A DNA stretch of 64,000 nt from assembly GCA_963727035.1 (NCBI GenBank), contig CAVSEY010000002.1, positions 36,080 through 100,079 of the forward strand, given 5' to 3'. Below are positions 18,537-27,873 of the stretch, piece after piece. A program made the position numbers and the translations under genes. How positions within the stretch are numbered: the first letter of the stretch is position 1; each line of letters opens with the position of its first letter. This DNA is from Rhodoblastus sp963727035. GTDB taxonomy: Bacteria > Pseudomonadota > Alphaproteobacteria > Rhizobiales > Beijerinckiaceae. The notes under the pieces are model-generated. The model worked only from the letters and a program-made list of their open reading frames with translations. It was not told the origin of the DNA and did no database searches.

Positions 18537-19736
18537 TCAACGGAGCAGGAACCGCAAATCCTTTTCCGGGTCGCCGGCCAGGGCCGGATCCGGCGATATA
18601 TGCGTCTCAAAAAGCTTGCGCGCCAAAAGATGCTCGCCGGGACGGTTGACCGAATCCACCCCGATCAGCGCGCCTTGCCGGTAATAGAACAGCGAAAAGG
18701 CCTTGTCGCCAGACCGTCTTTCGACCAAGGAATCGTAGTTCTCGCTCGATCCGGCCATCTGCAATTTGACGTCATATTGGTCGGACCAGAACCAGGGCGC
18801 GGCGGAGAAGGGCTTTGCGTGGCCGAGCAGCGCGGCGGCGGCCGCCTTGGCGCCTTCCACCGCATATTGCACGCTCTCGAACCGCCGCAGCGCGCCGTCG
18901 GCCCGGCGCAGGACGGCGCAATCGCCGGCCGCGACAATGTCCTTTTCCGAGGTCCGGCCGCAATCGTCGACCACGATCCCGCGCGAGACGTCCAGTCCAG
19001 CCGCGGCGGCAAGTTCGTCATTCGGGACGGCGCCGACGCCGAGCACGACCAGATCGGCCGGGAAAAACGCGCCGGACGCGGTTCTCACGCCGGTGGCGGA
19101 AATTTCCGCGACCTGCTCGCCGAAGACCAGCCCGACGCCATGGGCCCGGTGCAGATCGGCGAAAAAGGCCGAGATGCGCGGCGTGACGGCGCGGGCCATC
19201 AGGCGGTCGAGCGCCTCGATGACGACGGTCGCGCAGCCGCGCTTGCGCGCCGCCGCCGCGACCTCCAGGCCGATGAAGCCGCCGCCGATAATGACAATAT
19301 TGGTCGCCGAATCGAGCCTGCGGGAAATTTCCTTGGCGTCCTCGAAATCGCGCAGCACGCGGACATGGGGAAGCTCCGCCCCGGGCAGGTCGGGCCGGCG
19401 GGCGCGCGCGCCGGTCGCCAGCGCCAGGCCGCTCCAGGAAAGCGGCGAGCCGTCGGCCATGACAAGCCTGCGCCCGGCGATGTCGATCCGCGCGACTTCG
19501 ACGCCGACGCGCAGGTCGATCTTCTTCGCCACGAAGAAATCGGGGCCGCGAATGGTCAGGCGGTCGTCGGCGGTTTCTCCGGCGAGCCAGGCTTTCGACA
19601 GCGGCGGACGCTGATAGGGCGCGTGGCGCTCCTTGCCGAGCAGGACGACTTCGCCCAAAAAACCTTCCGCCCGCACGCTTTCGGCGATCTGCAAGCCGGC
19701 CTGACCGGCGCCGACAATGACGATTTGCCCGCTCAT
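18537..19736 (-). CDS. FAD/NAD-dependent ferredoxin (rubredoxin) reductase family oxidoreductase
   Basis: 399 residues from ATG 19736 (MSGQIVIVGAGQAG). FAD-binding GxGxxG at the N-terminus, NAD-binding VIIGGGFIGLE near residue 150, a second FAD motif IVAAGDCA, and a C-terminal reductase domain (FWSDQYDVKLQMAG). This is the ThcD/rhodocoxin-reductase type that passes electrons from NAD(P)H to a ferredoxin of an oxygenase or P450. No ferredoxin or oxygenase is adjacent, so its partner is unknown. Confidence 0.88.
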   Translation of the reverse strand: MSGQIVIVGAGQAGLQIAESVRAEGFLGEVVLLGKERHAPYQRPPLSKAWLAGETADDRLTIRGPDFFVAKKIDLRVGVEVARIDIAGRRLVMADGSPLSWSGLALATGARARRPDLPGAELPHVRVLRDFEDAKEISRRLDSATNIVIIGGGFIGLEVAAAARKRGCATVVIEALDRLMARAVTPRISAFFADLHRAHGVGLVFGEQVAEISATGVRTASGAFFPADLVVLGVGAVPNDELAAAAGLDVSRGIVVDDCGRTSEKDIVAAGDCAVLRRADGALRRFESVQYAVEGAKAAAAALLGHAKPFSAAPWFWSDQYDVKLQMAGSSENYDSLVERRSGDKAFSLFYYRQGALIGVDSVNRPGEHLLARKLFETHISPDPALAGDPEKDLRFLLR

Positions 19737-19864
19737 GGTGTCGTTTCCCGTCGCATGCGCTCCACCCCGGCATTTCGCACGAAGCTTTTCGCCAAGGCAA
19801 TCGCGCGCCTTGAATCGCCGCGCCGCGCGGGTCAGTCTGCGCCTGCGCGGAGGCGGAGGATTCC

Positions 19865-20818
19865 ATGCAACATATCGTCTTTCTCGACGCGGCGACTCTT
19901 GCCCCGGCGGTGGCGTTGCCGAAGCCCTCATTTCCGCACCGATGGACGAATTTCAGCTCGACCGCGCCCGAAGAGGTCGTCGCCCGTGGAAAAGGCGCGC
20001 AAATCGTCGTCACCAACAAGGTCCGCATGGACGCCGCCGCCATCGCCGCCTTGCCCGATCTGCGGCTGATCGCCATTGCGGCGACCGGATTCGACCATGT
20101 CGATCTCGCGGCGGCGCGGGCGGCGGGAGTCGCCGTGACCAATATTCGCGCCTATTCGGTCGATTCCGTCCCCGAACATGTCTTTGCGCTGATTCTCGCC
20201 CTGAAGCGCCAGATCCTGCCCTATGTCGCCGACGTGCGCGCCGGCGCCTGGCAGGCTTCGGGACAATTCGCCTTCCATAGCCACAGGATCTCCGACCTGC
20301 GCGGAAAAAGGCTCGGCCTGTTCGGCTCGGGCGACCTTGGCCGAAGGGTCGCGGAACTGGGGCGCGCCTTCGGCATGGAGCCGGTCTTTTCCGGCCGCAA
20401 AAACGCGCCGGCGCGGCCGGGCGCGCTTCCCTTCGCGGAGGTTCTGGCCACGTCCGACATCCTTTCCCTGCACTACCCGCTCAACGCCGAAACCGAGAAC
20501 CTGATCGGCGCGCCGGAATTCGCGCTGATGCGCCAAAAGCCCCTGCTCATAAACACCGCGCGCGGCGGTCTGGTGGACGAGGCGGCGCTGGAGCGCGCCC
20601 TGGACGAGGGCCTGGTTTCGGGCGCGGGTCTCGACGTGACGCGCCCCGAACCGCCGCCCATGGACAGCGCGATCATGCGGCTGGCGCGACGGCCGGACGT
20701 GCTGGTGACGCCCCATATCGCCTGGGCGAGCCTCGAATCCCAGCAAAGTCTCGCCGACCAGCTTGGCGAGGTCATTGCCGCCTTTGTCAAAGGCGAGCGG
20801 ATGAACCGGCTCGATTAG
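19865..20818 (+). CDS. D-2-hydroxyacid dehydrogenase (glycerate/hydroxypyruvate type)
   Basis: 317 residues behind a GGAGG site. NAD-binding GLFGSGDLGRR lies at about residues 154-164. The catalytic Arg-Glu-His set is visible in LINTARGGLVDE, DVTRPEPPP and TPHIAW. The family reduces 2-keto acids such as hydroxypyruvate or glyoxylate with NAD(P)H. In serine-cycle methylotrophs this is HprA, but no serine-cycle gene is adjacent, so the substrate is not assigned. It converges with the next glycosyltransferase, the ends overlapping by 4 bp. Confidence 0.85.
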   Translation: MQHIVFLDAATLAPAVALPKPSFPHRWTNFSSTAPEEVVARGKGAQIVVTNKVRMDAAAIAALPDLRLIAIAATGFDHVDLAAARAAGVAVTNIRAYSVDSVPEHVFALILALKRQILPYVADVRAGAWQASGQFAFHSHRISDLRGKRLGLFGSGDLGRRVAELGRAFGMEPVFSGRKNAPARPGALPFAEVLATSDILSLHYPLNAETENLIGAPEFALMRQKPLLINTARGGLVDEAALERALDEGLVSGAGLDVTRPEPPPMDSAIMRLARRPDVLVTPHIAWASLESQQSLADQLGEVIAAFVKGERMNRLD

Positions 20819-21936
20819 AGCTTTTTGTCCTTCGTCAGCCGCCAATGCAGCGTTTCGCCGAAAAAGGAATAGGCGGCGCGGGTGCGGGCGAGGATGTAGC
20901 CGTCGATCCCATAGAGATAGACGCGGTTGAGAAAGAAGATGCGCAGGAAATAAAGCCAGGGATTGACGACGATCCTGAGCCGCGAGGGCGTCTTGCCGCG
21001 CCGGACCCTCTGTTCCGCCTTCAGGCGGGCATAGGTCATTTCCTTCAGGATCTGCGCGTCGATGCGCAGCGCGCGATCATGGCGCAAAAAACCCTGCCGG
21101 GCCTCCAGAATCTGGCCGTCCGCCACCAGCCCCTCATGGACCAGGGCGCTTTCGTCGAAACGCACCTTGTCGCGCCGCGCCAGCCTGGTGATGCGCTCGG
21201 GCCTGGCGCCTTTGGGCGCGACCTGCTCCTGACCAAAGAAGGCCAGCGGCCGGCGCAATTTCCAGGCGACCACGTCCTGCGGGGCCGCGAGCAGCCCCGG
21301 CAGCGCGCGCCGCAGGTCGTCGTCCAGCCATTCGTCGGAATCGATGCTCAGGACCCAGTCGCGCGTCGTCTGCTCCCAGGCGAATTGCTTCTGTTTGGCA
21401 TAGCCCGGCCAGTCGCGCTCGATCAGTTTGATCGGCCAGCCGCGCGCGGCAAAACCCCTCACGACGTCCAGCGTCGCGTCGCTCGAACCAGAATCTACAA
21501 CGATTATTTCTGCAATTTCATCAAGGCTTTCCATACATTTTCTAATGTATCCTACTTCGTTCCGGCAGATGATCGTCGCCGACAGCGGAAGCCTTGCGCC
21601 GCCAAAGCTGCGAATTTCGCCCCCTGGCGCCGGCGCTTGTGCGCTCCCTTGCGCGTTCCCTTGCGCGTTCTCTTGGGCGCCTTTGGCCATCTGGTAATGG
21701 GCGGCTTCGGTCACGAAGGACGAAAGCCCCGCCGCGCGGGCGTCGATGAAGCCGGTCATCCCGTCCAGGACTCCGCGCCCGCCAAAATAAGCGCGGAGGA
21801 ATTGCAGCGTCGGCGAAAAAAACAGCCGGGAAAGACGAGGCCTTGTGCCGGCGGCGAGCCGGCGTTCGGCTTCCCGCCGGGCGTCCGCCGCCAGACTTTC
21901 GACCCTTGCGTCAAGACGCGGGGGCGTTTCGCTCAT
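20815..21936 (-). CDS. Family 2 glycosyltransferase (LPS core type) with a duplicated tail-like N-terminus
   Basis: 373 residues from ATG 21936. The catalytic GT-A domain starts near residue 120 (LSATIICRNEVGYIRKCM) with acidic motif SIDSDEW. The C-terminus RIVVNPWLYFLRIFF...GIDGYILA is typical of WaaE/KdtX-like enzymes. Oddly, residues ~35-75 (PTLQFLRAYF..RGVLDGMTGFI) resemble that same C-terminal tail, as if a second enzyme's tail were fused in front. Between them is a short QENAQGNAQGSAQ repeat. It probably adds a sugar to LPS core at the inner membrane. Confidence 0.82.
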   Translation of the reverse strand: MSETPPRLDARVESLAADARREAERRLAAGTRPRLSRLFFSPTLQFLRAYFGGRGVLDGMTGFIDARAAGLSSFVTEAAHYQMAKGAQENAQGNAQGSAQAPAPGGEIRSFGGARLPLSATIICRNEVGYIRKCMESLDEIAEIIVVDSGSSDATLDVVRGFAARGWPIKLIERDWPGYAKQKQFAWEQTTRDWVLSIDSDEWLDDDLRRALPGLLAAPQDVVAWKLRRPLAFFGQEQVAPKGARPERITRLARRDKVRFDESALVHEGLVADGQILEARQGFLRHDRALRIDAQILKEMTYARLKAEQRVRRGKTPSRLRIVVNPWLYFLRIFFLNRVYLYGIDGYILARTRAAYSFFGETLHWRLTKDKKL

Positions 21937-22081
21937 GAGGCAACCTTTGGGACAACCTTGCGCATCCGGAAACCGGCGCCACAAGAAACATTCTCTTGGG
22001 TTTTGTCAAAACCGGCCGCTGACAGTGCGCGCCGGGTTGGCTAGAAATGTCCGAGGCCTCCGGCGCAGGCCAGGAATGACC

Positions 22082-22829
22082 ATGTCCGACCCGAAGGCTT
22101 TCATCATCCATCTTGAACGCTCGGCGCAGAGACGGCCCCAGGTCGAGCGCCTGCGCGCCGCTTTGCCCTGCGCCAGCGAGATTTCCGACGCCGTCGACGG
22201 CGCTCTCCTGGCTGCGGATGAAATCGACAAGAGTCTATGGCCGGGGCCTGCGCCAGCCTTTCTACCCCTTCGCGCTCAATCGCGGCGAGATCGGGGTTTT
22301 CCTGAGCCATCGCGCCCTGTGGCGGCGGATTGTCGCCGATGGGCTGGATTACGCCGTGATTTTCGAGGACGACGCCGCGATCGAGCCGGAGCAGTTCGCA
22401 AAAACCTTCGCGCTCGCCCGCGAAAGCCGGGCTCTGTGGACCTACGCCCTGGCGCCGTCCGAAAAGACCCCCGTGCGCGGAAAGGTTCTGGCGCAAGGCG
22501 ACGGCGTCGCCCTGATCCGTCCCGGCAATCCGCCCTTGCGCGCCATCGCCCAGTTCGTCTCGGCCCAGGCCGCGCGGCGGCTGCTCGAAGTCACCGAGAG
22601 ATTCGACCGGCCGGTAGACACGTTCCTGCAAATGTCCTGGGTCACCGGCATCGAACTTTTCGCCTTCAAGCCCTCGGGCGTGCGCGACGCCTCGGCCAGG
22701 ATTGGCGGCTCCACGATCCAGGCGAAGAAAAAGCCGCTGTCGCAAAGGCTCGCCCGCGAGGCCCTTCGCCCGCTCTATCGCGCCCAGGTCCGCCTGTGGC
22801 GCGCTTTCGCCAAACGCCCGGAATACTGA
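22082..22829 (+). pseudogene. Family 25 glycosyltransferase (LPS), interrupted by one frameshift
   Basis: The N-terminus (ATG 22082, AGGA upstream) reads SDPKAFIIHLERSAQRRPQV, the usual GT25 start. Near 22233 the frame changes, and the rest continues as VYGRGLRQPFYPFALNRGEI, GVFLSHRALWRRIV and IFEDDAAIEP with the GT25 acidic motif. One indel restores a normal ~248-residue enzyme. The downstream reading frame could begin at ATG 22113 but would lack the N-terminal fold. It lies divergent to the GT2 gene, so both probably serve LPS core synthesis. Confidence 0.75.
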
Positions 22830-23042
22830 CCGGACACGCGGCTTCGACAGCCCTCGCTCAAGCCTCGCGAAAGCCGAGCGTGGCACAAAGGCGCGTGTTC
22901 AATCGCGGGTCGACCAGGGCGGCATTGGCCGGCGCGCAAATTCTGACGTGAACGGTTTTACGATTCGCGGCCGGGGCAACGCGCCTGTCGATCACGAACA
23001 ACAAAATTCAGCCGTCGAGACCAGTCCAGACAGGAACTTCCG

Positions 23043-24353
23043 ATGACGCCAGAAATCTCCTCGATCGCCAAATTCATATCCCGTTCCGACGTTCCAAGAA
23101 AGGACGGCTTCAACCTCTACGAGGAATGCGAACAAACCTTTCCCGACATTCTGACGGAATTTTACGCCGCGCTGCGCGCGGCGGGCGAATTCAATCATCT
23201 GCTCGAATCGAACGAGAAAATCGCGAGGCTGAAAGCAGCGCAGATCGAACATTGGAAATTGCTCTTTCAGCCAATTCTTCCCGCCGGCTTCGCCGACCGC
23301 GCCGAAAAAATCGGAAGGGCCCATGTGAAGATCAACCTGTCGCCGGGCTGGTACATGGCGGGCTACGCCTTTCTGTTGAAGCGGCTGCTGCCGCGCGTGG
23401 CGCGGCATTTTCGCTTTTCGCCCAATAATTTCACGGCCGCCGTCGACATCCTGATCGAGCGCGTTTTTACCGACATGATCCTGTCGAATTCGGCCTATGA
23501 GAATGGCGTCGAAACGGCTCGCGCGCTGTCGTCGATCGAAGGGAACAAGCTGAATGGATTGACCAACGCGGCGCATATGGTCGCGGACGCCAATGCGACG
23601 GCGATCGAACTCGCGCACCTGACCCGGAATACGGCCATTGTCAGCCAGAACAGCCAGTCGATTTCAGCGGCGGCGTCCGAACTGGTGGCTTCGGTCGAGG
23701 AAATCGCCCGCAACGCCAACGGCGCCGCTGGGGAGGCGTCGCAAACGGACGAGGCCGTCGCGTTCGGACGTGCGGCCATGCGCGACGTGTCTTCGGCCAT
23801 CGCCAATATCTCTTCGGCGGTCGAGCAGACGTCAACCAGCGTCGACGATCTTTCCGCCGCATCCGCCGAAATCGGCGATGTCCTTGCCGTCATCGAGGGG
23901 ATCGCGCGGCAGACCAATCTCCTCGCCCTCAATGCGACGATCGAGGCCGCCCGTGCGGGAGAGGCCGGCCGCGGCTTCGCCGTCGTGGCCTCCGAGGTCA
24001 AGGCCCTCGCCACCCAGACGTCGAAATCGACCGAGGACATTTCCCGCCGCATCGGCGCCCTGCGGACGAGAATGGCCGAGATTCTGACGACCATGGACCA
24101 TTCGACCAGCGCCGTCGCCGAAGGGCGTGTCGCCATCGACAGGGCGGGCGACGCGATGGATGCGATCGCCGACCGCGTCGCCAATGTCGTGACGCAAATG
24201 GGCGAAGTGTCGGGCATTCTCGGACAGCAGAAGGAGGCGAGCGCCGAAGTGGCCAGCGCCATCGCCCATGTCGCGAAGGTGGCGGCGGAGAATGACGGCG
24301 TCATCACAGCCATGAACGAACAAGGTGGGCGGCACAAATCAACGCTTTTCTGA
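23043..24353 (+). CDS. Soluble globin-coupled methyl-accepting chemotaxis transducer (HemAT-like)
   Basis: 436 residues with no TM helix. Residues 1-170 are a sensor globin (protoglobin-like) with probable proximal heme ligand H94 in IGRAHVKINLSPGWYMAGY. The rest is an MCP signalling domain with the hairpin QTNLLALNATIEAARAG and GFAVVASEVKALA. It senses a gas such as oxygen through heme and signals to CheA/CheW. The frame ends early (EQGGRHKSTLF) because of one extra base near 24315; the next frame encodes a CZB domain that should be its C-terminus. No che genes are in the window. Confidence 0.9.
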   Translation: MTPEISSIAKFISRSDVPRKDGFNLYEECEQTFPDILTEFYAALRAAGEFNHLLESNEKIARLKAAQIEHWKLLFQPILPAGFADRAEKIGRAHVKINLSPGWYMAGYAFLLKRLLPRVARHFRFSPNNFTAAVDILIERVFTDMILSNSAYENGVETARALSSIEGNKLNGLTNAAHMVADANATAIELAHLTRNTAIVSQNSQSISAAASELVASVEEIARNANGAAGEASQTDEAVAFGRAAMRDVSSAIANISSAVEQTSTSVDDLSAASAEIGDVLAVIEGIARQTNLLALNATIEAARAGEAGRGFAVVASEVKALATQTSKSTEDISRRIGALRTRMAEILTTMDHSTSAVAEGRVAIDRAGDAMDAIADRVANVVTQMGEVSGILGQQKEASAEVASAIAHVAKVAAENDGVITAMNEQGGRHKSTLF

Positions 24354-24807
24354 CCTTGCCAGGAGCCTTTTCAGCCCAGGTTCGGACCGGTCCTTGTGCG
24401 AGATGACCAAGATCGATCATATTCTTTTCGTGAAGCGGGTCATCGATACGGTCATGGGCCGCGACAACTGGAAGGCGGCCGAAGTGCCGGATCACCACCA
24501 TTGCCGGCTCGGCAAGTGGTACGACAGCCAAAGCGCATATAGAGACGTTTCCGCTTACATGCGGCTTGTCGAACCGCACGGCCGCGTGCACGCTTTCGGC
24601 GTAGCGGCTCTCAAAGCGCACGAAGCCGGTCAGCCCGAAGAGACGATAGCGGCCATCGACAAGCTTGGCGAGGCCAGCACGGAGGTCGTCGCTCTGCTTG
24701 ATCAACTCTCGGAGGAAATCCGGCGGCGCGCCGAGGGCGCCGGCGCCGGTCGCGCCCATGACCCTCAACAAGGGAGCCGCGAACCGATGGCCCGGGCCTG
24801 TTGCTGA
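24325..24807 (+). CDS. CZB zinc-binding domain, displaced C-terminus of the globin-MCP
   Basis: The first residues (GGTNQRFSDLARSLF) continue the MCP. Then follows a chemoreceptor zinc-binding domain: KIDHILFVKRV (His), HHHCRLGKWYD (Cys) and PHGRVHAFG (His), the His-Cys-His-His zinc set. CZB domains sense zinc, or hypochlorous acid by oxidation of the zinc-bound Cys. Deleting one A at about 24315 (AACAAGG to AACAGG) fuses it to the preceding gene. It is therefore a part of that protein rather than a separate one, unless it is translated from an internal start. Confidence 0.85.
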   Translation: MGGTNQRFSDLARSLFSPGSDRSLCEMTKIDHILFVKRVIDTVMGRDNWKAAEVPDHHHCRLGKWYDSQSAYRDVSAYMRLVEPHGRVHAFGVAALKAHEAGQPEETIAAIDKLGEASTEVVALLDQLSEEIRRRAEGAGAGRAHDPQQGSREPMARACC

Positions 24808-24844
24808 TGGGCGGCCCCGCCCCTCGCGCGCGCTTTCGGCCGAT

Positions 24845-25735
24845 TCACGGCTGCGGAACGCGCCACCTGTCGTGGGTCCACATCCATTGTTCGGGATGCT
24901 GGCGGATCGATTTTTCCAGTTCGGCCTGAATGGCCGTGGTGGCGGCGTAAATGTCGGCGTTGCGGTCGTCGGTGCGCGGCGCCTCGATCGCGGTGATGAA
25001 CATTTTGAAGCGCAGGCCGCGCATCCGGTATCCATGGACCAGCAGCAGCGGCGCGTTGCATTGCCGCGCGACCAGCGCCGGAAAAGGCGTCGTCAGGGCG
25101 GGACGGCCGAAAAAGGGCGTCGGCAGCCCATCCAGCGCCTCCTGATCGACCAGAAGGCCTACGGCCCCGCCGGCCCGCACATGGCGGATCAGGGCGACGG
25201 GCGTCTCCCGATGGAGCTTGGCGACCAGGCCCCCGGCGTAATATTTGCCGCGGCGGCGCATCATTTCGGCGTCGACGTAAGGATTGCTCATCGGCCGATA
25301 GACCGCCATGACGTTCAAGCCATATTGGCTGAGGACGCCGCTCGCCGCTTCCCAATTGGCCTGATGCGCGCCGCAGATCACCGCGCCCTTGCCGCTCCTG
25401 GCGATCTCGATGAGCAATTCGGGGTTGGCGACCTCGATGCGCTCGCGCACGATCTCGTCGATGTGTGAGAATTCGCCGATCACGCGCCCAAGGCTGCGCC
25501 ATACTTCACGCGCCAGCTTCGCGCGCTGGACTTCGGTCATCTCGGGATAAGCGTCGGCCAGATTGCGCGCAAGCCGGTTCTGGCGCTTCCCGGAGAGCGG
25601 GCCGACCCGGGCCATGAGCGCGCCCGCCACATTCGAGGCCATTTCGGGCGACATCGCGGAAAAGACGGCGCCGATCAGCCGAAAACCGAGATATTCGAGC
25701 CAATAGCGAAAATTCCGCCTCTTGGGGGCGCCCAT
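24845..25735 (-). CDS. Lipid A biosynthesis acyltransferase (LpxL/HtrB family)
   Basis: About 296 residues from ATG 25735; a start 16 codons upstream is possible. LPLAT fold with the catalytic HX4E motif in GAHQANWEAASG (about residue 126), then the family block GGAVGLLVDQEALDG and PFFGRP, and a single N-terminal membrane-anchoring segment. It transfers a secondary acyl chain to a lipid A precursor at the inner membrane. It is not next to acpXL, so it is more likely a lauroyl/myristoyl-type transferase than the very-long-chain LpxXL. Confidence 0.85.
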   Translation of the reverse strand: MGAPKRRNFRYWLEYLGFRLIGAVFSAMSPEMASNVAGALMARVGPLSGKRQNRLARNLADAYPEMTEVQRAKLAREVWRSLGRVIGEFSHIDEIVRERIEVANPELLIEIARSGKGAVICGAHQANWEAASGVLSQYGLNVMAVYRPMSNPYVDAEMMRRRGKYYAGGLVAKLHRETPVALIRHVRAGGAVGLLVDQEALDGLPTPFFGRPALTTPFPALVARQCNAPLLLVHGYRMRGLRFKMFITAIEAPRTDDRNADIYAATTAIQAELEKSIRQHPEQWMWTHDRWRVPQP

Positions 25736-26246
25736 TTCGTCCAGATCCAGCAAAAACACCTCCGGCCACAGGGCCCGCCGCAATCAACCCTTGTCCTGCC
25801 GGATCGCACCAATCGGATCGACGCGGTCCGCAACGCCCACGCCTTGCGCGATTTCGCCAAGCCACGCTTGCGATGACGCAACAATCCAGCGCAAGGGCTC
25901 GAACTTCAACGCCATCCACGACGCCCCGGGGCAGGGAAAGGCTGTTGGGGACCTGGCCTCTGGTTGGCCGTCTATCCAAGCGCGGCCGCGCCGTCAAGGC
26001 GCGGTTTCGCGGGGTATTTCCGCAACAGCCTGTCGATATCGCCGCCGCCTGTCCTTTGGGCTCTTACCCAAGGCCGCGCGAATCGTTAATGAATGGTTCA
26101 CATTCCGATTCCCAAAAGACGGGTGGAGGCGCGGCGCCACCGGGACCGCGCGAAAGCAATGCAGGAGCGCATATGTCGGCCACGAAACGGCGCGCAGATC
26201 AGCGAAAGCCCGTGATGGCTGGCGCGCCGCGCAAAAGGCGGCCTTG
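25736..26246. other. Divergent intergenic region, 511 bp
   Basis: Lies between the outward-facing acyltransferase and RND efflux genes and must hold both promoters. An AT-richer patch near 26085-26110 (around TTAATGAATGGTTCACATTC) is the best promoter candidate on the plus strand. No regulator gene or clear operator is visible. Confidence 0.5.
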
Positions 26247-27773
26247 ATGCTCTTCCTGTCGATCCGCGCCCGGCTCAGCAAGTTTTTGCCCGCTGTCGGC
26301 CTGCCCGCGCTTCTCGCCGCGTGCAGCGTCGGGCCGGATTATGTGACGCCGACCGCGCCGGTTCCGACAAAATTCAAGGAATCGAAGGACTGGCGGCCCG
26401 CCCGGCCGCGCGACGGCGTCGACAGGGGCCCGTGGTGGTCGATTTACCGCGACGCCGAACTGAACCGGCTGCTGCCTCTGGTGGAGGTCGACAACCAGAA
26501 CGTCGCCGCCGCCGTGGCCGCCCACGATCAGGCGGAATCCCTGATCCGCGAGGCGCAGGCCAGTCTCTTCCCCACGGTCGCGGGGCAATATCCGGTCACC
26601 CGCTCCGGCGAGGGATCGGGCGTCCTTTCGAGCGGCGGCTCCGGGACCACTTCGGCCGGAACGAATCTCAGCCACGCTTTCGCCCGGACCTTTTTCTATC
26701 CCCAGGGCTCCGTCGGCTGGACCCTCGACGTCTGGGGCAAGGTCCGGCGCCAGATCGAGAGCAATGTGGCGCTGGCGCAGGCGGATTCGGCCCTGCTCGC
26801 CAATGCGACGCTCTCGGCGCAGGCCCAGCTCGGCATCGCTTTTTTCAACCTGCGCTACGAGGATTCGCTCAAAGCTCTCCTCCTGCGCACGGTGAAGGCC
26901 TATCAGGAAACCGAGCGGATCACGCAGAACCAATATAACAACGGCACGGTCTCCAAGGCGGACCTGATCACCGCCGAGACGCAGGTGCTGAACACCCAGG
27001 CCCAGGCGATCGCCACCGACGCGCCCCGACAGCAATTTGAGCATGCGATCGCCGTGCTGACCGGAAGGCCGCCGGCGGAGGTGGCCATTCCGCGCGGCGC
27101 CCTGCCCCACAATCCGCCCGCGACGCCCCCCGGCCTGCCCTCGACCCTGCTGGAGCGTCGTCCCGACATCGCCGCCGCCGAGCGAACCGTCGCCGCGCAG
27201 AACGCTTTGATCGGCGTCGCGGTCGCGGCCTATTATCCTTCGCTCACCCTGTCCGCCGCCGGCGGATTCGAAGGGCCGAACGCCTTCCCCTTCCTGGCCG
27301 CCTATCAGATCTGGTCGCTCGGCTCCGCCGCCGCCGATCCTTTGTTCGACGGCGGTTTTCGGTCGGCCCAGGTGGACGACGCCAAGGCGATCTGGCGCCA
27401 GTCCGTCGCCATTTACCGCCAGACCGTCCTGGCCGCCTTCCAGCAGGTCGAGGACCAGCTGGTGGCCTTGCGCGTTTACGCCAAGCAACTGAGGGTGCAG
27501 GAAAAGGCGCGCGACGAAGCGGCCGAGGCCGTAAAAGTCTATCTCAACCAATATCGCGCGGGCGCCGTCGCCTTCACCACCGTCGTCGTCGCCGAGGGGA
27601 CCCTGCTCGCGGACGAGGTGGCGGTGCTGGCGACCGAGCAGGCGCTTTTTGTCGCCAGCGTGACCCTGGTCGAGGCGCTCGGCGGCGGCTATGACGCCGG
27701 AAGTCTCGCGGCGGAGCAGGCGCCGCCGCTGATCGAGGCGGTGGCGCGTTCGTCGCCGATCCCGCCGCTGTGA
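26247..27773 (+). CDS. NodT/OprM-family outer-membrane efflux lipoprotein
   Basis: 508 residues. Signal peptide with lipobox LLAAC, so Cys26 is lipidated. The mature protein starts SVGPDYVTP, as in NodT/OprM, and carries two OEP repeats (conserved FPTVAG and YYPSLTLSAAGG). It forms the trimeric TolC-like channel for the RND pumps encoded downstream. The order OMF-adaptor-pump-pump suggests one operon with the next three genes (about 100-bp gap to the adaptor). Confidence 0.92.
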   Translation: MLFLSIRARLSKFLPAVGLPALLAACSVGPDYVTPTAPVPTKFKESKDWRPARPRDGVDRGPWWSIYRDAELNRLLPLVEVDNQNVAAAVAAHDQAESLIREAQASLFPTVAGQYPVTRSGEGSGVLSSGGSGTTSAGTNLSHAFARTFFYPQGSVGWTLDVWGKVRRQIESNVALAQADSALLANATLSAQAQLGIAFFNLRYEDSLKALLLRTVKAYQETERITQNQYNNGTVSKADLITAETQVLNTQAQAIATDAPRQQFEHAIAVLTGRPPAEVAIPRGALPHNPPATPPGLPSTLLERRPDIAAAERTVAAQNALIGVAVAAYYPSLTLSAAGGFEGPNAFPFLAAYQIWSLGSAAADPLFDGGFRSAQVDDAKAIWRQSVAIYRQTVLAAFQQVEDQLVALRVYAKQLRVQEKARDEAAEAVKVYLNQYRAGAVAFTTVVVAEGTLLADEVAVLATEQALFVASVTLVEALGGGYDAGSLAAEQAPPLIEAVARSSPIPPL

Positions 27774-27873
27774 TTTTTTGCGCTGCGCGCCCATATAGGG
27801 CGAGGGCGTCCGCTTGTCGCGCCGCCGGATCGGCGCGGCGAAACGGGCGCCCTTTTAAGGCTTGAAGACCGCG

